A DNA stretch of 64,000 nt, from assembly GCA_015709675.1 (NCBI GenBank), contig CP054182.1, positions 3,885,448 through 3,949,447 on the forward strand, given 5' to 3'. The DNA comes from Ignavibacteriales bacterium (GTDB lineage Bacteria > Bacteroidota > Ignavibacteria > Ignavibacteriales > Ignavibacteriaceae). Position 1 is the stretch's first letter; each line of letters opens with the position of its first letter. Of this stretch, positions 26,269-36,404 are shown in pieces. Position numbers and translations under genes: made by a program. A model generated the notes under the pieces. It worked only from the letters and a program-made list of their open reading frames with translations. It ran no database searches and was not told the DNA's origin.

Positions 26269-27393
26269 TTAATCGTTTTTCCGATTTATTAAATCACCCA
26301 ACTGCATTGAAGTCATGAATTCAACATCGGGCCAGTTCTTCACTATGGATTCAAGTAATTCTTTCAATTGTTTAAGACCATTAATTTGATTTTTTTCACT
26401 TATTGATCCAACATAACTGGACCTATGCGAAATAATAACAGCAGGCTTCTTCCACTTAAATGCCGAATCAATTTCTGCGAGACAGGAGTCAACGACATTG
26501 GACAAATTTAGAGGTCTATGTGGTTCAAAAGTGCAATTTCTGGTAAGATAAACTTGACCAAATTTATTTCGTTTACCAATCCAATGAAAATAAGGTCTAG
26601 TCTTTTTATTATAATAATTCGAATATTTGGTAACTTTAGCTCTCAAAAGAAATCTAATACCTAATTCGTGAGCTTTGCTTTCCAACTCTTTGGTGCCAAA
26701 TTCATCTGGCTCAATAAAATGCTTGGGGCGATATCCAAATGAGTTTTCAAACATCTTACAGGCTTCAACTAATGATTGCATTATAAAAGAAGTATCTTCA
26801 GGCAACTCTGGATCAAATGCTCCCAAATACATTGGAATAGGAACACCCTTAAATGAATCGGCCCCTATTGATCTGTGCTGAAACTGAACAATTGCTCCTT
26901 CATTATTACTTCTTAAGATTCGTAACCATCTCGGTGCATTTAAATGTTCTCTTCCATGCAATGCTGGAACAAAGATATGACTACCAATTCCTTCTAATAT
27001 AAGTTGCTTTACCTTATCATGACAAGGATAATCTTTGCAAGTTTCAAAAAAGTGTTCATAATGGTAATTTTGAAAATCATCGTCTTTAATCTTTTTATAA
27101 TCAGGATTAGCCATAATATACATTGGTGTAAAGACGGGATAATTTCCATACTTATCTTTTACTGCACTCAGAGTATCGTATAATCGCTCCAAATCGTTGT
27201 TTGACTCTAAGGAATCATACTTCGTGTAAGGATTTCCATTTAAGTTCAAACCCAATGACAACATTCTATCATAATCCGTCTTACTTCTTGTTCTTATACT
27301 TCCCCAATCATCAGATTCAATTACAACAATCTTCCTGTTAGATACAAATCCAATAATATTTTTTAGATTGCTACGAATGTTTTCCTTGGACAT
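26269..27393 (-). CDS. polysaccharide-deacetylase-like protein (paralogue A)
   Basis: The 374-residue protein is paralogous to 35236-36345. Shared marks are VVIESDDWGS near residue 25, HGREHLNAPRWL near 150, a FGYRPKHFIEPDEFG block, and ISHRSSYVG near 330. The paired Asp and the His-containing motifs recall the metal and catalytic motifs of the NodB/CE4 fold, but the order is not classical, so I call it deacetylase-like only. No signal peptide is present, suggesting action on cytoplasmic intermediates. It overlaps the next GT4 gene by 23 bp. Confidence 0.55.
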   Translation of the reverse strand: MSKENIRSNLKNIIGFVSNRKIVVIESDDWGSIRTRSKTDYDRMLSLGLNLNGNPYTKYDSLESNNDLERLYDTLSAVKDKYGNYPVFTPMYIMANPDYKKIKDDDFQNYHYEHFFETCKDYPCHDKVKQLILEGIGSHIFVPALHGREHLNAPRWLRILRSNNEGAIVQFQHRSIGADSFKGVPIPMYLGAFDPELPEDTSFIMQSLVEACKMFENSFGYRPKHFIEPDEFGTKELESKAHELGIRFLLRAKVTKYSNYYNKKTRPYFHWIGKRNKFGQVYLTRNCTFEPHRPLNLSNVVDSCLAEIDSAFKWKKPAVIISHRSSYVGSISEKNQINGLKQLKELLESIVKNWPDVEFMTSMQLGDLINRKND

Positions 27394-28564
27394 TATTTTT
27401 ATCCCTAATTACTTTTTCATACTCATTTTTCAAATATTCCCAGTATTTCTTTTGATCATATAATTGCGCTATTTTCTCTCGACTTTTATTTTCTAATTCT
27501 TTTTGGCAACTATATTTTTCATATGTCTTTTTCATTGCTTCAGCAAGAGAAAATCTATCATTTACCGGTACCAAAAATCCCCCAACTGATTCAATGATTT
27601 CTTCATTCCCCAATATCCTAGTCGCAATTAGTGGTAAGCCCATTGCAGCAGCTTGAATTAATGACCCCGGCAGACCCTCTCTATGACTAGGAAAAACAAA
27701 TGTATTGCTCAATAGAAGAAAGGGTCTTACATCACGCTGCAAACCAACAAATCGTATTTTGGGATGATTTATCAAAATATCTTGATAGTATTTTGGAATT
27801 GGATCATCTGTTTCTCGCAGAGGCCCTATGATTAATAGCTTGCAGTTCAAATACTTTTGGTCCTCACAAAATGACAAAAATGCCTCCAACAACTCTTTAA
27901 CGCCTTTGTCATTAACCACCCTCCCCATGAATGAGAAAACAAAGTCCATTTTTGTTAACCTGGTATTTCTTCTAATCTTCTCAAGCTTTTCAATGCTGAC
28001 TCTACTTGGATTATAGTAATTTAGATCAATTCCATTTGAACTTCCATTACCAATCATTCCGATTTTTTTACTTAGAACTTTCCATTTACTGTAATAATGG
28101 TAAAGTCCCCATGAATTTGGGTAGACATTCGTAGCTAACGAATAACTTAGCAAATCTAAATTACGTAGGAACCAACCTCGTATACCGTAATCTTTATAAG
28201 CAGGCATCCCCACAATAGAAAGAATTCTGATTGGAGTGCGACATATGAAAGCTGCAAGCATAGCCAATAGGTTAGCCTTTGGTGTTTGCGTATGAATTAA
28301 AAGAGGTTTTTCCCTCATAATAATAGAAACTAGCTTCATTACTGCCAGCAAATCTTTTACTGGTGTAATTTTTCTTGTCATCTCAACATCATATAATTTT
28401 ATTCCTTCTCGAATAATAATTTCCTCAAAATAATTTAAGTATTTTGCAGTAATACCGATTACTTTATAATATTGATTTAAATATTCTAACTGTCCTTTTA
28501 GAATAACATTCATGGTGGCTGAAATCGTTGTTATTCTTATAATCTTTATTTTATTTGAATTCAT
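27371..28564 (-). CDS. GT4-family glycosyltransferase
   Basis: A 397-residue GT-B protein with an N-terminal acceptor domain (KPLLIHTQTPKANLLAMLAA, typical of CapM/PglA-like enzymes) and a donor domain (FSFMGRVVNDKGVKELLEAF, then FPSHREGLPGSLIQAAAMG with the conserved Glu). ATG 28564 is clear. The 3' end overlaps the deacetylase-like gene, indicating coupled translation. A PglA-like role, adding a sugar to the initial bacillosamine-type residue, is reasonable but unproven. Confidence 0.85.
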   Translation of the reverse strand: MNSNKIKIIRITTISATMNVILKGQLEYLNQYYKVIGITAKYLNYFEEIIIREGIKLYDVEMTRKITPVKDLLAVMKLVSIIMREKPLLIHTQTPKANLLAMLAAFICRTPIRILSIVGMPAYKDYGIRGWFLRNLDLLSYSLATNVYPNSWGLYHYYSKWKVLSKKIGMIGNGSSNGIDLNYYNPSRVSIEKLEKIRRNTRLTKMDFVFSFMGRVVNDKGVKELLEAFLSFCEDQKYLNCKLLIIGPLRETDDPIPKYYQDILINHPKIRFVGLQRDVRPFLLLSNTFVFPSHREGLPGSLIQAAAMGLPLIATRILGNEEIIESVGGFLVPVNDRFSLAEAMKKTYEKYSCQKELENKSREKIAQLYDQKKYWEYLKNEYEKVIRDKNNVQGKHS

Positions 28565-28705
28565 TATACAAAAACTAAAGTAGTTATATCATCGAATTTA
28601 TAGATTATCTTCAAACAAAAATATATTGTTCAGATACAATAGGAAAAATATTTATAAATTCCATTAGATTTTATAAATCTTCTTTTTTATCTACTAATTT
28701 TTTAA

Positions 28706-29797
28706 TCACGAGAAGAAAATAAATATAGACGAGATGCTGCTTTTCAAAGAATTAAGTCTTCTGTATATATAAGTCAATATAATTAAAGGTAGCGGCTTTC
28801 GGTTTTTTGCAAATAAGAAAAAAATCTTCCAAACTACTGGTAGATATCTTAAACTTAATCTAGAAATACACTCTTTATAAAGATTATCATTCAATATCTT
28901 ATTAAGATCTCCTATTTTTTTTGCTAAAGATGCTTCGTATCTTGAACTTGTTATAGTCAAGCAATTATTTATTATCCACAAAGAAAATCTATTTCGTAAT
29001 GCTGTTTCATACTCTTCATTTAAATTCTTCTCCAATACAAATCCATAAATATAACTATATAGACTTTTTAATCTCACATACAAGGTGTTAGAATGATGCT
29101 TTGTTAGAGAATTAGGATTATACATCCTGTAGTGACTGAAATATTTGTTTAAATACACTATCCTGTGAGCATAGAAAAATGCTTGAATGTTAAAAAAAAC
29201 ATCTTCACTCCCAACTTCCTGAGTTGGTAAAAATGTTAAATTATTTTGGAATATAATATCACGTTTGTATAATTTACCCCATGCTGAAATAAACGCATCA
29301 GTTTTTGTGGGAGTTTTTAATTCTTCCTTAATTAATCCAAACATTCTTCTCCTTAAAATCTCCAATTTACTACCCTCAAATAGAATAGATTCATCTAAAG
29401 TAGAAATTGCAGGAACTTTCACACTTCTATTTTTATACTCTTTAATACGAGACCAAAAAACTATATCACAATGATATTTTTTTATTACTGAGTTAGCCTC
29501 ACTTAATGTATTAATATTTAGATAGTCATCGGAATCTACAAAAGCAATATAATCACCCTTTGCAAGTGTTAAACCAACATTTCGCGCAGCAGACAATCCA
29601 CTATTTAGTTGGTGGACAACAATTATGCGTTCATCTAGAACTGCAAATGAATCACAAATAGCAGAAGATCCATCCTTGGAACCATCATCAATAAGAATTA
29701 TTTCAATATTCTTAAAAGTTTGATTTATTATACTTTCTATGCATTCATTAAGATAGTTTTCAACATTATATACAGGGACAATTACACTAATCAACAT
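28706..29797 (-). CDS. GT2-family glycosyltransferase
   Basis: Inverting GT-A transferase with the standard N-terminus ISVIVPVYNVENYLNECI, IILIDDGSKDGS and the metal-binding DSDDYL. Length is 363 residues; the basic, hydrophobic C-terminus suggests peripheral membrane association. It follows a methyltransferase by 5 bp in the transcript. Confidence 0.87.
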   Translation of the reverse strand: MLISVIVPVYNVENYLNECIESIINQTFKNIEIILIDDGSKDGSSAICDSFAVLDERIIVVHQLNSGLSAARNVGLTLAKGDYIAFVDSDDYLNINTLSEANSVIKKYHCDIVFWSRIKEYKNRSVKVPAISTLDESILFEGSKLEILRRRMFGLIKEELKTPTKTDAFISAWGKLYKRDIIFQNNLTFLPTQEVGSEDVFFNIQAFFYAHRIVYLNKYFSHYRMYNPNSLTKHHSNTLYVRLKSLYSYIYGFVLEKNLNEEYETALRNRFSLWIINNCLTITSSRYEASLAKKIGDLNKILNDNLYKECISRLSLRYLPVVWKIFFLFAKNRKPLPLIILTYIYRRLNSLKSSISSIFIFFS

Positions 29798-29802
29798 AAT
29801 AA

Positions 29803-30501
29803 TTAAGTATTTGTTATAGAACGAAACAATATTTTGAGATGTCTTTTAATTGCATTTTTATCCTTAGGATTAGATATAACTTTTAAGAGTTCAGGGTGTA
29901 TAATATCTATTGGTAGCTTAACATTATTAGTAATATTGTTGGATTCAATAGCTTTTTTAAATAGTACAGTATTCTGACGGTACCACCAAAATATAGATTC
30001 ATCGTCCCAGATAATAGGTCTGATGGTATCATGACATTCATATCCATTTTTATTAAACTCTTTAATCCAATAAGATAATGGCTTTTCGTTTAGATGATGA
30101 TCGCCTCCTTGGAAGGGGACTGCTGCAGAAAAGAGAATTGTATTACTCAACGAACACAAATCCTTAATAAAACTTTCTGCTCTTTCGCTTGATAAATGTT
30201 CAGCAACTTCTAATGAGATTGCTAAATCGAATGTTTTGTTTAGTTGTATATTTTTCTCTAAATCTAGTTCAAGAAATTCATCTTTACTAATATTCTCAAA
30301 TAGTAAATCTTTTTTACACCAATTACCATCAATACCCAGTATTTGATTTACACCCATCTCCTTAAAAACGCGAAGAAAGGTACCTAAACCACATCCTACA
30401 TCAACTACAGATTGACAATTTATCTGTGGTAATATATGATTGACTATTCTACGCGGCGATTCTAAGTTGTGTTTTTCAATCGTATGTGTATATTTTGTCA
30501 T
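29803..30501 (-). CDS. SAM-dependent methyltransferase
   Basis: A class I Rossmann methyltransferase of 232 residues. Motif I reads VVDVGCGLGTFLRVF, the acidic strand-2 end is GIDGNW, and the post-II region is DLAISLEVAEHL. Its ATG overlaps the upstream GT4 stop. In this setting it probably methylates a sugar hydroxyl or the end of the glycan chain, the latter being a known way to control chain length; the sequence does not discriminate. Confidence 0.8.
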   Translation of the reverse strand: MTKYTHTIEKHNLESPRRIVNHILPQINCQSVVDVGCGLGTFLRVFKEMGVNQILGIDGNWCKKDLLFENISKDEFLELDLEKNIQLNKTFDLAISLEVAEHLSSERAESFIKDLCSLSNTILFSAAVPFQGGDHHLNEKPLSYWIKEFNKNGYECHDTIRPIIWDDESIFWWYRQNTVLFKKAIESNNITNNVKLPIDIIHPELLKVISNPKDKNAIKRHLKILFRSITNT

Positions 30502-31589
30502 ATAGAACTTCTATTTTTATCGTCATTAATTATTTTTACTAATTTATTTGATATACTATCAATTGATAATTTATCCATAATATCCATTGCTTTTTCACCA
30601 ATTTTTCTTCTAATCTCATCGTTTTTAATTAAAAAATCTAACTTATACGTCATTTCATTTATATCTCCATCTGGTACTATATACCCGTTATATTTATCAA
30701 TTATGATATCTCTCGGGCCAGCTATGAAATCGAATGCTACACAACAACAACCAGCTGCCATAGCCTCAGCAAGTGCGTTAGGGAACCCTTCACTCCGTGA
30801 CGACATTACGAAGATTCCTGATCGAGCGAAATATAGGTCAATATTGTTTGTCTTTCTCAGAAATTTAACACGATGCTTAATTTTTAGTGCTACTGCAATT
30901 TCATTAAGTTTTTTATCATCATCGTCATCGTCGCCACCTACTATAAGTAATTCCCAATCTTTGTTCTCCAAAAGTGAAAAAACGTTCAATAATATATCAA
31001 AACCTTTCAAATAATCTTTAATTCGGCCAACTGCCAATATCATTTTTTCCCTCTTTATTTCAGGAAATGTTTTAACGTCCCGTATTGCATTAGGCAATAT
31101 ATGAATTTTTGAATTCCGGTAATATAATTTGTGTGATTCAGCCGCTATTTTCGTTTGTGATAACACGCCCTCTGGTGGCCTTAACCAAAACGCTAATTTG
31201 CAAAAGATATTAACATGATATGGCCATCTGTATAATGGACTTGATCTCTCTGATATGTATAAAGGAATTCTGGATCCTAAAAGAGCTATCGCTGTAATAG
31301 CACTATATAGTTTAACAAAAGCTATAACCTGATCTGGCTTGTATATATATATATTTTTTTTTATCCAGACCACTGATTTGAACAAATTTATTGATTTCTT
31401 GTTAAAATTTTCTGGCTCTAAAAGAATGATTTCAGAATTCAATTGAAAAAAGTGAGGTCTTTTAAAGATTGTCAATAATATAACTTCATATCCTGCATTA
31501 GATAGACCATTGGCAATGTTTGCAGAAGCTCTTTCTACTCCTCCCATGGCTAAACATGTTGTGACAAAAATAATTCTATTCTTTTTCAA
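30498..31589 (-). CDS. GT4-family glycosyltransferase
   Basis: A 363-residue GT-B protein: FVTTCLAMGGVERASANIAN at the N-terminus (glycine loop), ILAVGRIKDYLKGFDILL and VMSSRSEGFPNALAEAMAAG with the donor-binding Glu. The start is TTG 31589, overlapping the stop of the GT-D gene (TTGA), which supports translational coupling. A poly-Asp patch (GGDDDDDD) is unusual but lies in a loop. Confidence 0.85.
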   Translation of the reverse strand: MKKNRIIFVTTCLAMGGVERASANIANGLSNAGYEVILLTIFKRPHFFQLNSEIILLEPENFNKKSINLFKSVVWIKKNIYIYKPDQVIAFVKLYSAITAIALLGSRIPLYISERSSPLYRWPYHVNIFCKLAFWLRPPEGVLSQTKIAAESHKLYYRNSKIHILPNAIRDVKTFPEIKREKMILAVGRIKDYLKGFDILLNVFSLLENKDWELLIVGGDDDDDDKKLNEIAVALKIKHRVKFLRKTNNIDLYFARSGIFVMSSRSEGFPNALAEAMAAGCCCVAFDFIAGPRDIIIDKYNGYIVPDGDINEMTYKLDFLIKNDEIRRKIGEKAMDIMDKLSIDSISNKLVKIINDDKNRSSI

Positions 31590-32521
31590 ATAATTTTTTT
31601 GATAATTTGTGAATCATACTTCTCATCAGCAATATCTTCGACATCCCTACCTCCGCTTGCTTCACTTGTATATTTTCCAATTATTTTGGTTTTTTTTGTT
31701 ACTCTTGCTAATAACCATTCATATTCAATATCAACATTCCCAACATCAATTGCTCTTCTTCCATTTAATGCCAAAGAATAAGCCAATGCAGTGGCGGTCG
31801 GACCTAAGGCGAGAAGTGTAATTTTATTTTGGCCATACTTCATTGCTGCCGCAAATAACTCATCAAACCTATCAAAAGCATCGTGCTTAGGTGCGAGAAT
31901 CCTTGAAACAGAGTTGGCGTTATTAAAGAGATTATTCCCCACACCAAGCCTTGACTTCTCACCTTCAATTAAAAGAACATCTAAATTGTTCCAAATTTTT
32001 CTTATTTTATTAATGTATTGTTCTGAACGAGATTTATCCTTTACCTCAATATAAAATCTTGTAAAACTTGCATTAAAGTATCTTTTACCAGGTTTTAATA
32101 GTTTACTTACCCTTGGGTATGTCCATGCAATATGACTACGCCATACAATTTTACTCTTAAAAGTGAGATTGTTTAGTGAATGATAACCACTTGGCAGACC
32201 AATTAACAAACCAGAGATATTTGAAGAAAGTGCAAGTTTCAATATCTCTGATAATCGTTCGTTATAAGATTGAAATGGTAGATTCAATTTGTCAACCATA
32301 TACAAAAATTCACCATCTCCGAATCTTGCAATACTGGATTTATAATGGATTAAATTATCAAGAGTTTCATCTATCGATGCTACCTGGGGTAGTGACCATT
32401 TTCGTATCACAAGCGGATAAAGAACTAAAGCAAATAAATACTTTAGCATTTTTCGCAATGGCCTGAAAAGGGGACCATAGCGCACTGTTTTTAGAGAATA
32501 GAACTTAAAACTTATATTCAA
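31586..32521 (-). CDS. GT-D-fold (DUF1792-like) glycosyltransferase
   Basis: The 311-residue protein carries the GT-D hallmarks SIARFGDGEF near residue 65 and LLIEGEKSRLGVGNNLF near 185, followed by LLALGPTATALAYSLA. The fold was first described in streptococcal adhesin glycosylation. The TTG start (32521) is the first option before the conserved region; ATG 25 codons later is an alternative. It is the first gene after an 826-bp gap, so a promoter probably lies just upstream. Confidence 0.72.
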   Translation of the reverse strand: MNISFKFYSLKTVRYGPLFRPLRKMLKYLFALVLYPLVIRKWSLPQVASIDETLDNLIHYKSSIARFGDGEFLYMVDKLNLPFQSYNERLSEILKLALSSNISGLLIGLPSGYHSLNNLTFKSKIVWRSHIAWTYPRVSKLLKPGKRYFNASFTRFYIEVKDKSRSEQYINKIRKIWNNLDVLLIEGEKSRLGVGNNLFNNANSVSRILAPKHDAFDRFDELFAAAMKYGQNKITLLALGPTATALAYSLALNGRRAIDVGNVDIEYEWLLARVTKKTKIIGKYTSEASGGRDVEDIADEKYDSQIIKKII

Positions 32522-33347
32522 AATTATTGTGGCTATATTGGTTATGGGTAATTTAAGTTTTCGTTATAAAATCAAGTCTTATCTGTATAAAATTTAATAT
32601 TACACTTAATTTCTACAGTCATCAACTATATTAGTGTTTGAAAAAAATCCTGAATGCAGCAAATTAAATGATTCTTTAGAATTGTTTAATATAATTAACT
32701 TTTAATCTTTTTTTGTTATAATGAATATAATGTAATAAAATTTCTACTTGGTAATTTTCATTGAGACCAAAGAAGTTTCTTTTTTTCATTATTGCTAAAG
32801 ACTTCGAATAAAGCATTAATTTTTCATTAATTTGCACCTAGTTAGGAGAGGATTTAACATGAGTCAGTTAGGTAAATTTAATAAACTAATTGAAGTCTTT
32901 GTTTTAAGTATACGAACCATTGCCTAAAAAGATCTTTGGTCACTATACTGATATTATTCTCTGGTTCGTTGCATGATAAATTTGACTTCAAAATCAAACA
33001 AATGAGTTCTTAGTTCATAAGGTTGGATTTACTTGCTGTAATTATAATTAGCTAAAATCAGAAAAAGGAAATTTCTTCTGAAATTGATATACATAATATC
33101 ACATACTATTCTTGATGTGGTATGTAAAATTAATAGTAAGGTGGAGATATATAAGATTATATCTATTTCTTTTCTGTAACTCTACTTTAAGAGAAATTGT
33201 TAATTATTTGATAAAAAACCATTGTGACGATTTGACCATACCTTCATAGGGAGACAGCAAACAAAATATTGAATTCCAAATTCATATAGATTATTAACTG
33301 AACAAATTTACAATTTTGTAAAATATTAAAAACGAATAAATAGATTT
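32522..33347. other. 826-bp AT-rich gap inside the polysaccharide core
   Basis: No long open frame or recognised RNA is seen. It should contain the promoter for the genes transcribed leftward from 32521. Short broken frames, including one with a strong ribosome-binding site on the plus strand at 32859, suggest decayed coding DNA. Confidence 0.5.
32859..32927 (+). pseudogene. 22-codon frame with strong Shine-Dalgarno, probable 5' remnant
   Basis: AGGAGAGG ends seven bases before ATG, the best ribosome-binding site in the area and on the strand opposite to all neighbours. The peptide MSQLGKFNKLIEVFVLSIRT ends at TAA. Downstream another frame continues plausibly (EPLPKKIFGHYTDIILWFVA) before a stop, as if a frameshift broke a longer gene. 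It could instead be a genuine short peptide. I do not recognise it. Confidence 0.3.
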
Positions 33348-35228
33348 TTACGAAAAATATTCGCGATGCCACATTTCAAAAATCATAAGTCTCCAAATGA
33401 CTGAAGGGTATCTAAAACTACCAGCAATGAACTGCTTTTTAATTTTTTGTACATATTCAAGGTTGAAATACTTATCCTTTTTTGTATTTTCAGTTCCCAA
33501 ATAGTCTTCTAACAAAAATTTTAAGTCTGTCTTTAGCCACTGATATATTGGTAAATCAAAACCAACTTTAGGACGATCCATCATTTTCTTTGGTAAATAC
33601 TTATAAACGATTTCCCTTAATGGTCTTTTACTTAACATACCATTATTTTTGTAACTAAAAGGCAGTGAGGCAGCGAAAGCCATTAGATTATTATCTAATA
33701 AAGGTTCACGTCCTTCAAGTGAAAACGCCATAGTTGCTCTATCTGTCTTTACTAAAAGTAAATTTCTAAAAATATCTTCAAATCCCAGGATGAATAAATC
33801 ATCTAGGGTTTCTGACAATTTTACATTTCTACGATTATGTGGTATAATATTTCCGGGATTCAAGAGTAGGTTATTAATGATTCCTTCAGGCAATCCACTT
33901 TTTAGAATGTGAAATTGATAAATTTGGTCCAAATTCTGTGATAAAAGAGTTTTACTAAGTCCATTTAGCTTTTTATAATAGAAATTTTCATGATCTATAA
34001 AATGTCTTGCAACTAACTCTGCACCTATTCCAATAGCTTTTTTAAAGGGTATATTTTTCATGCGATTAAATAAGGCTGGCGTTGTCTTAAATCCATCATA
34101 ACCACCAAATAACTCATCTCCACCATCCCCTGTTATCGCAACTTTAACTTCACGTCTTGACAACTTGCTAACCAACATAGTCGGAATACAAGAGATATCA
34201 GCAATTGGATCATCGTAGAATTTCGCTAATTCCGGAATCAGTTCCATTGCATCTTTTAGACAACAATCATAAGTAGTATGATCAGTACCTAAGTAATTTG
34301 CAATTGTTTCAGCATCTTTTGATTCATCAACTCCGTCAGAGAATCCAATCGTAAAGGTCTTAACTTTATCAGTTCTTTCTTTTTGTAGCATCGCAGTAAG
34401 TAAAGAACTATCCAAACCACTACTCAAAAAGACACCAATCTGTACATCAGAAACCATTCGCAATTCACAGGATTGTTGTATTAGTAATTCAACTTCCTCC
34501 ACTGCGTCTTCAAAACTACCAGAATACTTTTTCATTTCAAACAACTCTGAAAATGACCAGTATTCTAATATTGATATTTCGTTATTCTCCAGGTTAAATA
34601 TCGTCCAAGCTCCAGCCTGTGCCTTAAAAACATCTTTCAATATCGTACTATCATTGGTCACATATCCATAATTAAGGAATGTTTTGAGGCTGTTCTTATC
34701 AACCCTTGCGTCAAAGCCGATAGTGTTAAAAAAAATCTTCAACTCAGAACCAAATATAAGCAACCCCTCACCCTTGTACCAATACAATGGTTTCACACCC
34801 GCACGATCTCTACATAAATAGATCTGCGACATAATAGAATCATAAATTGCAAAAGCGTACATACCTCTAAATTTATCGACGCAACGCAGACCCCAAGCGT
34901 GGAAGCTTTTTAATACCACTTCTGTATCAGTCGAAGATATAAAGTTGTATCCCATCCCAATCAATTCTTTTTGAATTGTCCTGAAGTTATAAATCTCGCC
35001 GTTCAGCACAATCGTAAGATGCATGAATCTCATAGGTTGTTTCCCAGACTCTGACAGATCGAGAATTGAAAGTCTTGTATGGGCAAGCCCGACTTCACCA
35101 AATGAATTCATATCATAAAAAGTACCGTTGCCATCCGGCCCGCGATGTGAAAGCACCTTAACATACTTTTCAAGCTGCTGAACACCAAAATTGCATTTAC
35201 GGTTATAATATCCACTAATTCCACACAT
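33348..35228 (-). CDS. asparagine-synthetase-type glutamine amidotransferase
   Basis: The 626-residue protein has the class II glutaminase N-terminus with nucleophile Cys2 (MCGISGYYN), LSHRGPDGNGTF and LNGEIYNFR, then the ATP pyrophosphatase loop SSGLDSSLL and TGDGGDELFGGYD. In Pseudomonas O6 a similar enzyme (WbpS) amidates a uronic acid in the O-antigen. Because this locus also makes UDP-GalNAcA, amidation of that residue is more likely here than asparagine synthesis. The gene lies 7 bp after the second deacetylase-like gene. Confidence 0.87.
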   Translation of the reverse strand: MCGISGYYNRKCNFGVQQLEKYVKVLSHRGPDGNGTFYDMNSFGEVGLAHTRLSILDLSESGKQPMRFMHLTIVLNGEIYNFRTIQKELIGMGYNFISSTDTEVVLKSFHAWGLRCVDKFRGMYAFAIYDSIMSQIYLCRDRAGVKPLYWYKGEGLLIFGSELKIFFNTIGFDARVDKNSLKTFLNYGYVTNDSTILKDVFKAQAGAWTIFNLENNEISILEYWSFSELFEMKKYSGSFEDAVEEVELLIQQSCELRMVSDVQIGVFLSSGLDSSLLTAMLQKERTDKVKTFTIGFSDGVDESKDAETIANYLGTDHTTYDCCLKDAMELIPELAKFYDDPIADISCIPTMLVSKLSRREVKVAITGDGGDELFGGYDGFKTTPALFNRMKNIPFKKAIGIGAELVARHFIDHENFYYKKLNGLSKTLLSQNLDQIYQFHILKSGLPEGIINNLLLNPGNIIPHNRRNVKLSETLDDLFILGFEDIFRNLLLVKTDRATMAFSLEGREPLLDNNLMAFAASLPFSYKNNGMLSKRPLREIVYKYLPKKMMDRPKVGFDLPIYQWLKTDLKFLLEDYLGTENTKKDKYFNLEYVQKIKKQFIAGSFRYPSVIWRLMIFEMWHREYFS

Positions 35229-35235
35229 ATTGTCC

Positions 35236-36345
35236 TTAAATAATCTCGCTTAGTTCATCCGAAAATAAAAATTCCACATCGGGGAAGTTAATAATTAATT
35301 TTTCTAAAAGAGCATTAAACAAATAGAGATTTCTTTTCCTTTGATCTTCGTTCAACCCGCCTACAAAATTCAATCTATGCATAGATATGACAGCGGGAAG
35401 ATTAAACAGAAAAGCATATTTTACAATGCTAAAAGTCTTTTGAACCCAATCAATATTTTCAGAATAAGCTGGTTCAAAATGAGCTATCCGAACCAAATAA
35501 TTAAGACCGGAAGCTTTATTCACCTCTCCAAGATAATGAAATATTTTATGATAGTTCATTTGATTTGGCTTAAGTTGAAATAAAGACGTCTGAAGGCTGG
35601 TAATCCCACTCTCTTTAAACACCATTTCTAATTCCGGATTCCAGACATACCGAGGTGCCACTAATGTTTTAGAAGGATATCCAAATAACTCCTTAAACAT
35701 ATTTAGACCATCGCGAATACTGTTTTCAACAAAATTTCTCTGCTTTTCGTTTTCATATTCAAAAGCCGCCATCAAATTAACCCGATGATTATTACTCATC
35801 TTTACATCTATTGCATAACAACCTAATTCAAATGCTTTTAGAAAAGACGGATTCCTTTTTCTCAGTTGTGCTAACCATAAAGGTACATTAATATGCTCTC
35901 TGCAATGAAACTGAGGTTTAATCCAATCACCTTCTATCAATTGTTGAACTTTACGCCATACTTTGTCTGATTTGTCTCTTTCGGTATAACAATCAACGAA
36001 TCTCTTATAATGATAGTTTTCATATTCATTTTTATTAATGAAATTAAAATCGGGATTAGTTAAAACAAAATTTGGTGTGAGTTTTACTTTTTTCCCATGT
36101 TTCTTTTCAATTTCAATTAGCAGTTCCTCAAGCAAGACCAGGTCATCATAACTTTCGAGTGTGTCAAACTTAAGATGTGGATTGGACTCCATATCCAGCC
36201 CAAAAGCAATTAATTGGCTCCGAACATCAATATTTGGAACCCGCTGACTTCCCCAATCATCTGATTGGATAACAACAATTTTTCTATCACTTTTATGCCC
36301 ATACATAAAAGAACGTAATAAGCTTATTTTAGTCTTAAAGCTCAA
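35236..36345 (-). CDS. polysaccharide-deacetylase-like protein (paralogue B)
   Basis: This 369-residue paralogue of 26269-27393 keeps VVIQSDDWGSQR, HCREHINVPLWL, VAPRYVWNPELE and ISMHRLNFVGG. Both have an N-terminal basic segment and no export signal. Having two copies nine kilobases apart in one locus suggests action on two different residues, or duplication with the flanking glycosyltransferases. The start is TTG 36345. Exact chemistry is unknown. Confidence 0.55.
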   Translation of the reverse strand: MSFKTKISLLRSFMYGHKSDRKIVVIQSDDWGSQRVPNIDVRSQLIAFGLDMESNPHLKFDTLESYDDLVLLEELLIEIEKKHGKKVKLTPNFVLTNPDFNFINKNEYENYHYKRFVDCYTERDKSDKVWRKVQQLIEGDWIKPQFHCREHINVPLWLAQLRKRNPSFLKAFELGCYAIDVKMSNNHRVNLMAAFEYENEKQRNFVENSIRDGLNMFKELFGYPSKTLVAPRYVWNPELEMVFKESGITSLQTSLFQLKPNQMNYHKIFHYLGEVNKASGLNYLVRIAHFEPAYSENIDWVQKTFSIVKYAFLFNLPAVISMHRLNFVGGLNEDQRKRNLYLFNALLEKLIINFPDVEFLFSDELSEII

Positions 36346-36404
36346 TGTTTATTAAAGACATCCAAAAAAATTAAAAAAGTTAACTATATGTAGTGGATTA
36401 TGCC

